DNA from: Bacteroidales bacterium
GTDB taxonomy: Bacteria; Bacteroidota; Bacteroidia; Bacteroidales; UBA932
Assembly (NCBI GenBank): GCA_017443465.1
Contig: JAFRXO010000073.1
Coordinates: 21,869-85,868 of the forward strand
Direction of reading: 5' to 3'
Length of the DNA: 64,000 nucleotides
Shown: in pieces, positions 35,801 through 44,451 of the stretch
Layout: each line of letters begins with the position of its first letter
Numbering within the stretch: the first letter of the stretch is position 1
Made by a program: the position numbers and the translations under genes
Notes under the pieces: model-generated
The model's input: the letters and a program-made list of their open reading frames with translations, nothing else
Told to the model about the DNA's origin: nothing
The model's database searches: none

Positions 35801-35963
35801 GTTCTACAAGGATTTCTATCCTTATTCCCAGTATGACCTTGAGACCTGCACCCAGTACTACTATTACCTTTGCGACATGATGGATGTGGCCGGTGACGAG
35901 GAACTCGCCAAGAAGTACAAGGCGGAGTTCTCCGACATCATGGGGCTGGGACCGGAAGAATGA
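32883..35963 (+). CDS. DUF2723 membrane protein (glycosyltransferase-like)
   Basis: A 1026-residue protein with about ten or more transmembrane helices in the first 650 residues and a large soluble C-terminal part. The N-terminal [28 protein letters not shown] is the DUF2723 hallmark, with the acidic pair typical of GT-C-fold protein O-mannosyltransferase-like enzymes. In Bacteroidota these proteins are candidates for lipid-linked sugar transfer, possibly in protein O-glycosylation. The 3' end overlaps the following methyltransferase gene by 4 bp (ATGA). Its enzymatic role is inferred from the family only. Confidence 0.85.
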   Translation: [1026 protein letters not shown]

Positions 35964-36922
35964 CGTCTATGGCTGAATTCCCTTCAAACACCTGGCAGGA
36001 TTACGAGCTGGTCGATTCCGGTGACGGCGAGAAGCTGGAACGCTTCGGGAAGTACACATTGATACGTCCTGAGCCGAAAGCCTTATGGACCAAGTCCATG
36101 CCCTATGCCAAATGGCGCTCTTTCGCCAATGTAAGGTTTTCTCCCGGGGCCGGATTCGGCAAGGCCGGAAAAGAGGACAGCGGCACATGGGACAAGGCCG
36201 GGGCGATGGATGACCAGTGGTACATCCGTTACAAAGGCTGTTCAACTGAGACTTCCTCATTGGAAATGAATCTGCGCCTGGGACTTACGGCTTTCAAACA
36301 CGTAGGCGTTTTCCCGGAGCAGGCCCCCAACTGGGAGTGGATATATGCCAGGACATCCGAACTTGTGGCGAAGGCTAAAGCCCGCTCGGAGGCCCCCCCG
36401 AAGGTGCTGAACCTGTTCGCATATACCGGTGCGGCGTCCCTTGCCGCCAAGGCCGCGGGAGCCGAGGTGACACATCTCGATTCAGTCCGCCAGGTCGTGA
36501 CCTGGGCGCGGGGAAACATGGAGCGCAGCGGTATGGACGGCATACGCTGGGTCGTGGAGGATGCGATGAAGTTCGTCTCGCGCGAAGTGCGCAGGGGAAA
36601 TCTCTACCAGGGAATAATCCTTGACCCGCCTGCATATGGACACGGTCCCGACGGGGAGAAGTGGAAGCTGGATGAACTCCTTTTCAAGATGATGCAGGGA
36701 GTCTCTTCCATCCTGGCTCCCAGGGATTCTTTCATGGTTCTCAACCTCTACTCGAACGGCTATTCTTCACTTCTGGGGGAGACTGTAGTCCGGCAGGCGT
36801 TCGGTCTGAAGGATTCCGGGGCGGGGGAGCCTTCCTATGTCCTGACTTCCGGGGAGCTCGCCCTCCAGGACCGTTTCGGGAAGGCCCTGCCGTTGAGCAT
36901 TTACGTACGCCTGACACTTTAG
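35960..36922 (+). CDS. Class I SAM-dependent methyltransferase, RlmI-like
   Basis: A 320-residue protein. VLNLFAYTGAASLAAKAAGAEVTHLDSV (about 136-163) is the SAM-binding region and ILDPPAYGHG the catalytic DPPxxG motif of the RlmI/RlmK-type 23S rRNA cytosine methyltransferases, although the usual N-terminal PUA domain is reduced to about 100 residues. It overlaps the DUF2723 stop by 4 bp, indicating translational coupling. The exact target base is not determinable. Confidence 0.8.
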   Translation: MTSMAEFPSNTWQDYELVDSGDGEKLERFGKYTLIRPEPKALWTKSMPYAKWRSFANVRFSPGAGFGKAGKEDSGTWDKAGAMDDQWYIRYKGCSTETSSLEMNLRLGLTAFKHVGVFPEQAPNWEWIYARTSELVAKAKARSEAPPKVLNLFAYTGAASLAAKAAGAEVTHLDSVRQVVTWARGNMERSGMDGIRWVVEDAMKFVSREVRRGNLYQGIILDPPAYGHGPDGEKWKLDELLFKMMQGVSSILAPRDSFMVLNLYSNGYSSLLGETVVRQAFGLKDSGAGEPSYVLTSGELALQDRFGKALPLSIYVRLTL

Positions 36923-36957
36923 GACCCATGGGTAATGCTTCCCGTTCAAAAAAATAG

Positions 36958-36986
36958 TTGTAATTTGAAAATCATTCGTATATTTG
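36958..36986 (+). promoter_or_regulatory. Promoter of uxaE
   Basis: TTG at 36958-36960, an 18-bp spacer, then TATATTTG at 36979-36986 fits the Bacteroidota consensus. The expected transcription start falls at the beginning of the LacI-type operator 36991-37004, an ideal position for repression. Confidence 0.65.
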
Positions 36987-36990
36987 CGCC

Positions 36991-37004
36991 TGCAAACGTT
37001 TGCA
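36991..37004. promoter_or_regulatory. LacI-family operator (perfect palindrome)
   Basis: TGCAAACGTTTGCA is a perfect CG-centred 14-bp palindrome, 19 bp upstream of the uxaE start and just past its -7 box. It differs at only one position from the core of the site between uxaC and exuT (5008-5021), tying the two uronate loci together. Confidence 0.75.
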
Positions 37005-37023
37005 AAAAACCAATAATAACCAT

Positions 37024-38286
37024 ATGACAATGAAAATCGCCAAGTATTCTTTTGGAGTGGGTGACCGCTTCGCACATGAAGGGGTAGCACAGCTCAAAGC
37101 CCTCCTGAAGGCGGAAAAAGAGTTCGGAGTAAGTTTCGTCCCGGTGTGGAACAAATCCAACAGGGAGCATGAGATCGTAGGCACTGAGCCTTCTGCCGTA
37201 AGGGTAGAGGCTGATGCTGCCGTAAAGGCTCTCGGGTACACCGGACAGTACTTCGTCGACGCCGACCACATCAATCTCAAGAACGTCGACAGGTTCATCG
37301 ATTCTTCCGATTTCTTCACCATCGATGTTGCCGACAACATCGGGAAAGAGGCTGATCCCGCTTCGATGGAGGCTTTCGTAAAGAAGGCCATGGCATATGC
37401 AGGGGACCTTGTGATTCCGGGAATCGAGAAGCCTTTCAAGGTAGATGAGGCCCTTCTCCGCACCCTCGCGTCAAGGTACCTCTCCGCAGCCCAGGAAGCC
37501 GGCCGCATATATGCTCACATCGCTGCCGCCAAGGGCGCCGACAACTTTGTCACAGAGGTTTCCATGGATGAGGTCGAGGAGCCCCAGACTCCCGTCGAAC
37601 TTTTCTTCATCCTGATGGCCCTCTCATATGAGGGAGTCCCGATGCAGACCATCGCTCCGAAGTTCACGGGAAGATTCAACAAGGGAGTGGACTACCGTGG
37701 CGACCTCGCCCAGTTCACCCGTGAATTCGAGGAAGACCTCCTGGTAATCGATTTCGCTGTCAAGGAGTTCGGGCTTCAGGACAACCTCAAGCTCAGCATC
37801 CATTCCGGATCAGACAAGTTTTCCATCTATCCCATTATGGGAGACTTGCTCCGCAAGCATGGAAAAGGAATCCACATCAAGACCGCAGGCACCACATGGC
37901 TCGAAGAGAACATCGGCCTCGCACTCGCCGACCCGAAGGCCCTCGTCCTTGCCAAGAGGATATACAAAGAGGCCCTTTCCCGCATGGACGAGCTCACGAT
38001 TCCATATGCAGCGGTAATCGATGTCGACAGGAATGCGCTTCCTTCCCCCGAAGAGGTAGACAAGTGGGACGCTGAGACATATGCCCGCACCATGCGTCAC
38101 AATCCTTCCGATCCGCTCTTCAACTCTTCGTTCCGCCAGCTCATCCATGTCAGCTACAAGATCGCTGCAGAGCTCGGAGATGAGTTCCTCGGATCGCTGG
38201 AGCGTCATGCCGACGTAATCGCTGAGCAGATTTCGGCGAACCTCTGCGACCGTCACATAGCCAGGCTCTTCCCTGTCAGGAAATAG
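37024..38286 (+). CDS. uxaE: Tagaturonate/fructuronate epimerase
   Basis: A 420-residue protein starting at the ATG at 37024, inside CATATG; upstream TTG is in the operator and unlikely. Segments YSFGVGDRFAHEG, YFVDADHINLKNVDRFIDSSDFFTIDVAD and KLSIHSGSDKFSIYP match the UxaE family, metal-dependent epimerases that convert tagaturonate to fructuronate, completing a bridge from galacturonate to the glucuronate branch. It is cytoplasmic and stands alone between a methyltransferase gene and a convergent GH92. A perfect LacI-type operator overlaps its expected transcription start. Confidence 0.88.
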   Translation: MTMKIAKYSFGVGDRFAHEGVAQLKALLKAEKEFGVSFVPVWNKSNREHEIVGTEPSAVRVEADAAVKALGYTGQYFVDADHINLKNVDRFIDSSDFFTIDVADNIGKEADPASMEAFVKKAMAYAGDLVIPGIEKPFKVDEALLRTLASRYLSAAQEAGRIYAHIAAAKGADNFVTEVSMDEVEEPQTPVELFFILMALSYEGVPMQTIAPKFTGRFNKGVDYRGDLAQFTREFEEDLLVIDFAVKEFGLQDNLKLSIHSGSDKFSIYPIMGDLLRKHGKGIHIKTAGTTWLEENIGLALADPKALVLAKRIYKEALSRMDELTIPYAAVIDVDRNALPSPEEVDKWDAETYARTMRHNPSDPLFNSSFRQLIHVSYKIAAELGDEFLGSLERHADVIAEQISANLCDRHIARLFPVRK

Positions 38287-38295
38287 CTCCCGGCA

Positions 38296-40545
38296 TCAGT
38301 TTTTCACAGGTTCCTGTCCCATCGTCAGCACCAGCCGTCCACCGGCGAGGATGTCCGAATGGGACAGGATGCTTTTATCATATGGTTTCCCGTTGAGGGT
38401 CGCGTCCTGGATGTAGATGTTCTCATCCGAGAGGCCTTCCGCTTCGATAGTGAAGGTCTTTCCGCCGGGAAGGTTGATGGTCAGTTTGGGGAATGAAGGG
38501 CTTCCGAGAGCATATTCCGGTTTTCCGGGGCAGACGGGGTAGAAGCCCATCATGCTGAAGACCAGCCAGGCCGACATCTGACCGCAGTCATCGTTCCCTG
38601 ACAGGCCGTCCGGACGCGGCTTGTATTCCCTCCCGATGATTTCATGCACCAGGCGCTGGGTCTTCCAGGCTTGGCCCGCATATGCGTACATGTAGGGGAT
38701 ATGGTGCCCCGGCTCATTGCCGTGCCAGTACTTTTTCTCTGCGAAAAACGTGTCCAGGAGGTCGGTGAAGCGGTCTTTCCCGCCCATATGTTCCATCAGT
38801 CCGGTCACGTCGTGAGGCACGGACCATGTGTAGTGATAGGGAGTTCCCTCGCATATGTACGGTGCCTTGGAATTGGGGTCGAAGGGTTCGTCGAAACTGC
38901 CGTCTTCATGGCGGCCCCGGGCATATCCGGTTCCGGGGTCGATCACGTTCTTCCAGAACGAGGCCCGGCGGATCAGGCTGTCCCTGTCGGCCTCATGCCC
39001 CAGCTTGTCTGCGACCTGCGCCAGGACGAAATCGTCATATGCATATTCCAGGGTCCTGGAGGTCTGTTCTCTCTGGTGGAAGGCCTCGCGGACGGGATCC
39101 TCTAAGGGGATGTAGCCGTACCTGAGGTAGGATTCGAGGGCGCGGCGTCCTTTTCCGTCCTTGTAGGAAGGATAGTCCCGGTTGACCTCGAAGGCGTTCT
39201 TCCGCATAAGGGCATATGCCCTTTCATAGTCAAATCCTTCAATCCCTTTCATGATCGCATCCCCGATGAGGGAGATCCCATGGTCTCCGATCATCTCGGA
39301 AGTATATGATCCCCAGCATGGGAAGATAGGCAGCCAGCCTCCGATCTCGCCCATTTCGAGGAAGGAGCCGATCATCCTGGAGGACAGGTCCGGGTCAATC
39401 AGGGTCAGGAGCGGATGAAGGGCGCGGAAGGTGTCCCAGAGGGAGAAGTCCCCGTACTGTACGTTGTCCGAATGCCTGGTCCCGCTGTAGTCGAATCCCG
39501 GCCATGAGCCGTCCACGTCACTGTAGGTCCTGGGCAGGATCATGGCGTCGTAAAGGGCCGAGTAGAACATTTCGCGTTTGTCCGAGGAACCACCTTCTGC
39601 CACTATGCACCCAAGGGTCTTTTCCCACGCTTTTTCGGACTGCCCTGCTACCTTGTCGAAGTTCCATCCAGGAATCTCGGCTTCAAGGTTCTTCCTGGCG
39701 TTATCGGTGGAGGTGAAAGAGGTGCCTACCTTTACCAGGACGGTCCCGGGCTTGTCCAGATGGATGCGAACCCAGGCTCCGACCTTGTTGCCGGATGCCT
39801 TGTACTCAAGTCCTTCCAGAGGCTCTCCGTCATTCTCCCAAAGTCCGAAGTCCAGGGGCTTGACATTGGTCCGGATTACGAAATGACCGCTGAAACCGGC
39901 GGGTTTTCCGTTGCCCTGGTAGATCCGGTGGACCGGGTTCGAGCCGGAAACCTCCCCGGTTGAGGGATCGATCTTCAGGCTTGCCTGGCGCTCATCGCTG
40001 TTTGGCTCTATGACCAGATAATGGTCTCCGGCCTTGTCGAATGTAAAGCGCATGATCCCGGCACGTGACAGTCCGGTAATCTCCCCCAGGATGCCGTAAT
40101 CTTCCAGGACAGCGCTGTAGAGGTAGGGCCTGGAATCTTCCGTTTCATGTGAGAATGCTGAAGACCGGTCCTTGGGGTCTGTGGACAGGACATCGTTCAT
40201 TGGCATGACCGTTACGCTGCCGTAATCCTGGGTGCAGCTTCCGTTCATCCAGTGGCTGGCTCGGAAACCCTGGATCCTCCCAGTGGCGTAGTAATAGGGT
40301 GGAATACACTTCCTCTCAGTCGCCTCCGTCTGGGGAACCCAGGAAGTCATTCCGTGCGGAACCCCGACTACGGGGGCAATCTTGCCGTAATCCGCGGAAA
40401 GGTCTCCGATTGCGTTTACCGTCCTGCTGGCGTCTGTCCCGACAAGGGGGTTGACGAATGAAGTAAGAGAGGTTTTTTGGCTGCAGGAGACGGCGCAGAA
40501 AGCTAAAGCCGCGGCTAAGAAGGAAAACAAACGGTCCGATGTCAT
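38296..40545 (-). CDS. GH92 alpha-mannosidase lipoprotein
   Basis: A 749-residue protein with lipobox AVSC (Cys about residue 21). The N-terminal VNPLVGTD...PVVGVPHGMTSWVPQT and the C-terminal DDCGQMSAWLVFSMMGFYPVCPGKPEYALGSPSFPKLTI are GH92 hallmarks: calcium-dependent exo-alpha-mannosidases that trim N-glycans or yeast mannan. It is surface or periplasmic. Length fits the family. It converges with uxaE, 9 bp apart, and its promoter faces the nag operon. Linkage specificity (1,2/1,3/1,4) cannot be assigned here. Confidence 0.92.
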   Translation of the reverse strand: MTSDRLFSFLAAALAFCAVSCSQKTSLTSFVNPLVGTDASRTVNAIGDLSADYGKIAPVVGVPHGMTSWVPQTEATERKCIPPYYYATGRIQGFRASHWMNGSCTQDYGSVTVMPMNDVLSTDPKDRSSAFSHETEDSRPYLYSAVLEDYGILGEITGLSRAGIMRFTFDKAGDHYLVIEPNSDERQASLKIDPSTGEVSGSNPVHRIYQGNGKPAGFSGHFVIRTNVKPLDFGLWENDGEPLEGLEYKASGNKVGAWVRIHLDKPGTVLVKVGTSFTSTDNARKNLEAEIPGWNFDKVAGQSEKAWEKTLGCIVAEGGSSDKREMFYSALYDAMILPRTYSDVDGSWPGFDYSGTRHSDNVQYGDFSLWDTFRALHPLLTLIDPDLSSRMIGSFLEMGEIGGWLPIFPCWGSYTSEMIGDHGISLIGDAIMKGIEGFDYERAYALMRKNAFEVNRDYPSYKDGKGRRALESYLRYGYIPLEDPVREAFHQREQTSRTLEYAYDDFVLAQVADKLGHEADRDSLIRRASFWKNVIDPGTGYARGRHEDGSFDEPFDPNSKAPYICEGTPYHYTWSVPHDVTGLMEHMGGKDRFTDLLDTFFAEKKYWHGNEPGHHIPYMYAYAGQAWKTQRLVHEIIGREYKPRPDGLSGNDDCGQMSAWLVFSMMGFYPVCPGKPEYALGSPSFPKLTINLPGGKTFTIEAEGLSDENIYIQDATLNGKPYDKSILSHSDILAGGRLVLTMGQEPVKN

Positions 40546-40581
40546 GGGATATAATTTTTGGACTATAAAAATATGAAAAGA

Positions 40582-40614
40582 TTGCGCAAATGCGGTTAAA
40601 AATTGTTATTTTTG
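40582..40614 (+). promoter_or_regulatory. Candidate promoter of the phosphatase-nag operon
   Basis: TTG at 40582-40584, a 22-bp spacer, then TATTTTTG at 40607-40614 resembles the Bacteroidota consensus with slightly long spacing. It lies 22 bp upstream of the start codon of the histidine phosphatase gene. Confidence 0.45.
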
Positions 40615-40636
40615 GTGTTAATCACATTTTTATCAT

Positions 40637-41938
40637 ATGAAGAAACCGATAACCCTTATCATCCTTGCGCTGCTCTGCGCCGTGGCTTGTGCGGCTCCCA
40701 AAACCGACAAGGTGACTTACACTGAAGAGCAAGTCAAGGCCCTTCTCAAGGAGATGCCAGAGCGTGCATCCAACCTGCATCATTTCTACGAAGTTCCGGC
40801 AATCAAGGACACCAAGGCTCCTGCAGGTTATGAGCCTTTCTATGTCAGCCATTTCGGACGTCACGGATGTCGTTACCACACCAGCTCCAGCCCATATGAG
40901 ACAGCCCTTGGATATCTGAAGAAACTGGATTCCCTGGACCAGCTGACCGCTTACGGGAAAGGACTGCTCGAGGCAGTGGAATCCCTGAAATATACCCAGA
41001 GGGGAATGGACGGCATGCTTACCCAGAAGGGTGCGCAGACCCACAGGGGCATAGCCACCAGGCTTGCGGGGCGCTATCCCCAGATATTCAGCCAGAGCGA
41101 AAGGAATGACGTCAGGGCATTCTCCTCGACAGTCCAGCGATGCATAATGAGCATGTCAAACTTCATCCTTGGTCTTGACAAGGCCGCTCCCGGACTGGAT
41201 ATCAGCATGGATACAGGCGCGAGGTACATGGATTACATCGCCCACTCGTCCAGCGGCGCTCCAGCCAACAGGGGAGGGCAGATACGCGATTCCATGTTCA
41301 AGGCCCTTTTTGATCCGGGCCGTATAAGCAAGCTTCTCTTCAAGGATCCCAAAGCTCCCGCGAAGATTTTCAAGGACAAGGAGTACAGCTTCTATTATTC
41401 AGTTATCAATGCCGGAGACATCGCCCAGTGCCTCGACACCGAGGTCCCCAATTTCTATTCAGAAATGACCCTGGACGAGATTTACGCCTTCTGGGCCGCA
41501 AACGACATAGGGACAGTCAACAATATGGGCCGCACCAAGGAGAATGGCGGTTACCGTGAAAGGGTTGTCGGTGGTCCCATCCTTAACGACTTCCTGAACA
41601 AGGCACAGGACGCTATCGACGGCGGAAAGGTCTGCGCCGACCTCCGTTTCGGCCACGACTCCGGTATCATGCCTTTCCTCTTCCTAATCAAGCTGAACGG
41701 GTTCGAAGAGACCTATTCGTGCGCAGAAGCCCCGTCGAAGTGGCTCTGCTTCAAGGAGGTCCCGATGGCCGCGAACATCCAGTTCGTGTTCTTCAAGAAC
41801 AAACAGGGTTCTATCCTGGTCAAGGTACTCCTCAATGAGTGCGAGCGCACCTTCCCGGCCCTTGAGGCTGTGAATGGCGTCTATTACAAATGGCCTGTGC
41901 TGAGAGACTACCTGCAGGCGATAGCTGACGGGAAATAA
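40637..41938 (+). CDS. Histidine acid phosphatase lipoprotein (MINPP/phytase-like)
   Basis: A 433-residue protein with lipobox AVAC (Cys about 18). The branch-2 histidine phosphatase motif VSHFGRHGCRYHTS (about 71-84) provides the nucleophilic histidine, and FGHDSGIMPFL the proton donor HD. Such enzymes hydrolyse inositol polyphosphates or other phosphomonoesters in the periplasm or at the cell surface; some Bacteroides homologues are exported phytases. It is the first gene before nagP, 11 bp away, so co-transcription with GlcNAc catabolism is likely. Its start lies in CATATG. Confidence 0.82.
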   Translation: MKKPITLIILALLCAVACAAPKTDKVTYTEEQVKALLKEMPERASNLHHFYEVPAIKDTKAPAGYEPFYVSHFGRHGCRYHTSSSPYETALGYLKKLDSLDQLTAYGKGLLEAVESLKYTQRGMDGMLTQKGAQTHRGIATRLAGRYPQIFSQSERNDVRAFSSTVQRCIMSMSNFILGLDKAAPGLDISMDTGARYMDYIAHSSSGAPANRGGQIRDSMFKALFDPGRISKLLFKDPKAPAKIFKDKEYSFYYSVINAGDIAQCLDTEVPNFYSEMTLDEIYAFWAANDIGTVNNMGRTKENGGYRERVVGGPILNDFLNKAQDAIDGGKVCADLRFGHDSGIMPFLFLIKLNGFEETYSCAEAPSKWLCFKEVPMAANIQFVFFKNKQGSILVKVLLNECERTFPALEAVNGVYYKWPVLRDYLQAIADGK

Positions 41939-41949
41939 AACTGGCTGCC

Positions 41950-43254
41950 ATGGACGGAAAGAAAAGGTTCTATATCTCGATGGCCATCCTCGCCGGGATG
42001 TTCTTCATCTTCGGCTTCGTGTCCTGGATGAATTCCATCCTCATCCCGTATTTCAGGATTGCCTGTGAACTTACCCATTTCCAGTCATATTTCGTGACCC
42101 TCGCATTCTACATCGCCTATCTGGTGATGTCGGTGCCCTCCGGAATACTCCTGAAAAAAGTCGGATTCAAAAGCGGGATGATGATAGGGTTCCTGCTGAT
42201 GTCCCTGGGCGCGTTCATATTCGTTCCTGCGGCATATGCCAGGGCCTTCCCGATATTCCTCGTGGGCCTGTTCTCCATTGGAACCGGCCTCGCGATCCTC
42301 CAGACCGCAGCGAATCCATATGTCACCATCATCGGTCCCATCGAAAGCGCGACCCGCCGTATCAGCATCGTAGGCATATGCAACAAGCTCGCGGGAATCC
42401 TTTCCCCGCTGGTCTTTGCCGCCATTATCCTGAAACCGACCGACAGCCAGCTTTTCGCTGCCGTGGAGAGCGGAACCCTCGATGCGGTTACCCAGGCCGC
42501 CATGCTGGACGAGCTTATACGCCGTACCATAGTGCCATATGCCTGCCTCGGAGTGCTGTTGCTCCTGTGCGGTATCGGAATCAAGTATTCCGTACTTCCC
42601 GAGATCGATACCGAGGAGCAGAATGCCTCTTCGGAGGATGCCGGCGACAAGAAGAGCATCTTCGATTTCCCGTACCTTATCCTTGGCGCCCTCGCTATTT
42701 TCTTCCATGTCGGGACCCAGGTCGTGGCAATCGACACTATCATAAACTATGCGAATTCCTTCGGAATCAACCTGCTTGAAGCCAAGGTCTTTCCGTCATA
42801 TACCCTTGCATGTACGATGCTGGGCTACATAATCGGAATCATAGTCATACCGAAAGTCATATCGCAGCAGAAAGTGCTGGTGCTGTGCACCGTGCTGGGA
42901 CTGCTGCTGTCCTTCGGGGTGATACTCGCAGCCGGGAATCTTTCCCTCTTCGGCCATGACGCCAAGACATCCATATGGTTCCTCTGCGCCCTCGGACTTC
43001 CCAATTCCCTGGTCTATGCAGGCATATGGCCGCTGGCCATCCGCGGTCTGGGCAAGTTCACTAAGACAGGTTCATCTCTTCTGATAATGGGCCTCTGCGG
43101 AAACGCCATAATGCCCCTTCTCTACAGCTGGTGCGCCAAATACCTGGGTCTCCAGGGTGGTTACTGGATACTGGTACCGTGCTACCTCTACCTGATCTTC
43201 TTTGCTGTCAAAGGCTACAAGATAACCTCTTGGGGCCGCAGCGCTGCCAAATAG
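41950..43254 (+). CDS. nagP: MFS sugar transporter, NagP/FucP-like
   Basis: A 434-residue protein with 12 predicted helices, of the fucose:H+ symporter group: FFIFGFVSWMNSILIPYF, FFVTLAF-like and LQTAANPYVTIIGP motifs. Homologues transport fucose, glucose/galactose or N-acetylglucosamine. Direct linkage to nagA (9 bp) and nagB argues for GlcNAc. It would act in the inner membrane on sugars released from glycans. Confidence 0.8.
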   Translation: MDGKKRFYISMAILAGMFFIFGFVSWMNSILIPYFRIACELTHFQSYFVTLAFYIAYLVMSVPSGILLKKVGFKSGMMIGFLLMSLGAFIFVPAAYARAFPIFLVGLFSIGTGLAILQTAANPYVTIIGPIESATRRISIVGICNKLAGILSPLVFAAIILKPTDSQLFAAVESGTLDAVTQAAMLDELIRRTIVPYACLGVLLLLCGIGIKYSVLPEIDTEEQNASSEDAGDKKSIFDFPYLILGALAIFFHVGTQVVAIDTIINYANSFGINLLEAKVFPSYTLACTMLGYIIGIIVIPKVISQQKVLVLCTVLGLLLSFGVILAAGNLSLFGHDAKTSIWFLCALGLPNSLVYAGIWPLAIRGLGKFTKTGSSLLIMGLCGNAIMPLLYSWCAKYLGLQGGYWILVPCYLYLIFFAVKGYKITSWGRSAAK

Positions 43255-43263
43255 TATATCCAT

Positions 43264-44451
43264 ATGGACAGGTTGATAATCCGTGGCGGCAAGGCGGTCC
43301 TGAAAGACAGGATCGTGGAAGGTCTTTCGCTGGTGTGCGAGGACGGATGCTTCTCCGCCCTTCTCCCCTCAGATAAAGTGGTCCCTTCTCCCTCGGACAG
43401 GATAGTGGATGCGGACGGGCTTTTCTTTTCGCCGGGATTTATCGACATGCACACCCATGGCGCCGGCGGAGCGGATTTCATGGACGGGACGGTGGATGCA
43501 TATGTGACTGCCGCCCGCATGCATGCCAGTCACGGCACCACCCTGCTGTTTCCGACCACACTGACTAGTACTAACGAGCTGCTGTACAATACTTTCGACA
43601 TATATGACAAGGCCTCCCGGGCCAATGTGGACGGGGCCGCATTCGGGGGAATGCATCTCGAAGGGCCGTATTTCGCGAAAGAATATGCAGGAGCCCAGGA
43701 TCCTCGCTACCTCCGCAATCCCGAACCGTCAGAGTACCTGGAAATCCTCTCACGCTCGGACCGGATTGCCAGATGGAGTTTCGCTCCGGAACTGCCCGGC
43801 GCTCCCGAATTCGCAGCCGAGCTCGCCCGCCGCGGCATAGTCGCATCAATAGGGCATACCAGCGCTACGTTCGAGGACTGTGACGCTGCATTCAGGATGG
43901 GCGCTACACATATGACCCATTTCTTCTCCTGCATGAGTACTATCACCCGCCGGAACGCATTCCGCTACGCCGGGGTGGTAGAGTACGGCTACTGGCAGGA
44001 CGGGATGACCCTGGAAATCATTGCGGACGGCATCCATGTACCCGGCACCCTGCTTCGCCTGATCCTTAAGATCAGGGGAGTGGACAGCATCTCAGTGGTA
44101 ACCGACTCCATGCGCGCCGCAGGAATGCCGGAGGGCCCGAGCCTTCTCGGGGGCCTCGCAGACGGCCAGGAGGTAATAGTAGAGGACGGAGTGGCGAAAC
44201 TGCCTGACCGCTCGGCTTTCGCCGGGAGCGTGGCGACTGCTGACCGTCTGGTGAGGACCATGATAAAGGATGGAGGCTTGACTCTTCCCGAGGCGGTACG
44301 GATGATTACCTGCAATCCGGCATCCGTAATGAGGATTTCCGGACGGAAAGGCAGTTTCGACGCCGGGAAGGACGCCGACGTCACAATATTCGATGAAAAC
44401 ATAAATGTCAAATACACAATAGTTAAAGGAAATGTCATCTACAGAGCATAA
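43264..44451 (+). CDS. nagA: N-acetylglucosamine-6-phosphate deacetylase
   Basis: A 395-residue amidohydrolase. HLEGPYF (about 125) holds the metal-binding Glu, IGHTSA the metal-binding His, and TDSMRAAG the catalytic Asp; DMHTHGAGG near residue 60 is the first strand motif. It deacetylates GlcNAc-6-P in the cytoplasm. Its last 20 bp overlap the nagB start, supporting coupled translation. The start lies within CATATG. Confidence 0.93.
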   Translation: MDRLIIRGGKAVLKDRIVEGLSLVCEDGCFSALLPSDKVVPSPSDRIVDADGLFFSPGFIDMHTHGAGGADFMDGTVDAYVTAARMHASHGTTLLFPTTLTSTNELLYNTFDIYDKASRANVDGAAFGGMHLEGPYFAKEYAGAQDPRYLRNPEPSEYLEILSRSDRIARWSFAPELPGAPEFAAELARRGIVASIGHTSATFEDCDAAFRMGATHMTHFFSCMSTITRRNAFRYAGVVEYGYWQDGMTLEIIADGIHVPGTLLRLILKIRGVDSISVVTDSMRAAGMPEGPSLLGGLADGQEVIVEDGVAKLPDRSAFAGSVATADRLVRTMIKDGGLTLPEAVRMITCNPASVMRISGRKGSFDAGKDADVTIFDENINVKYTIVKGNVIYRA

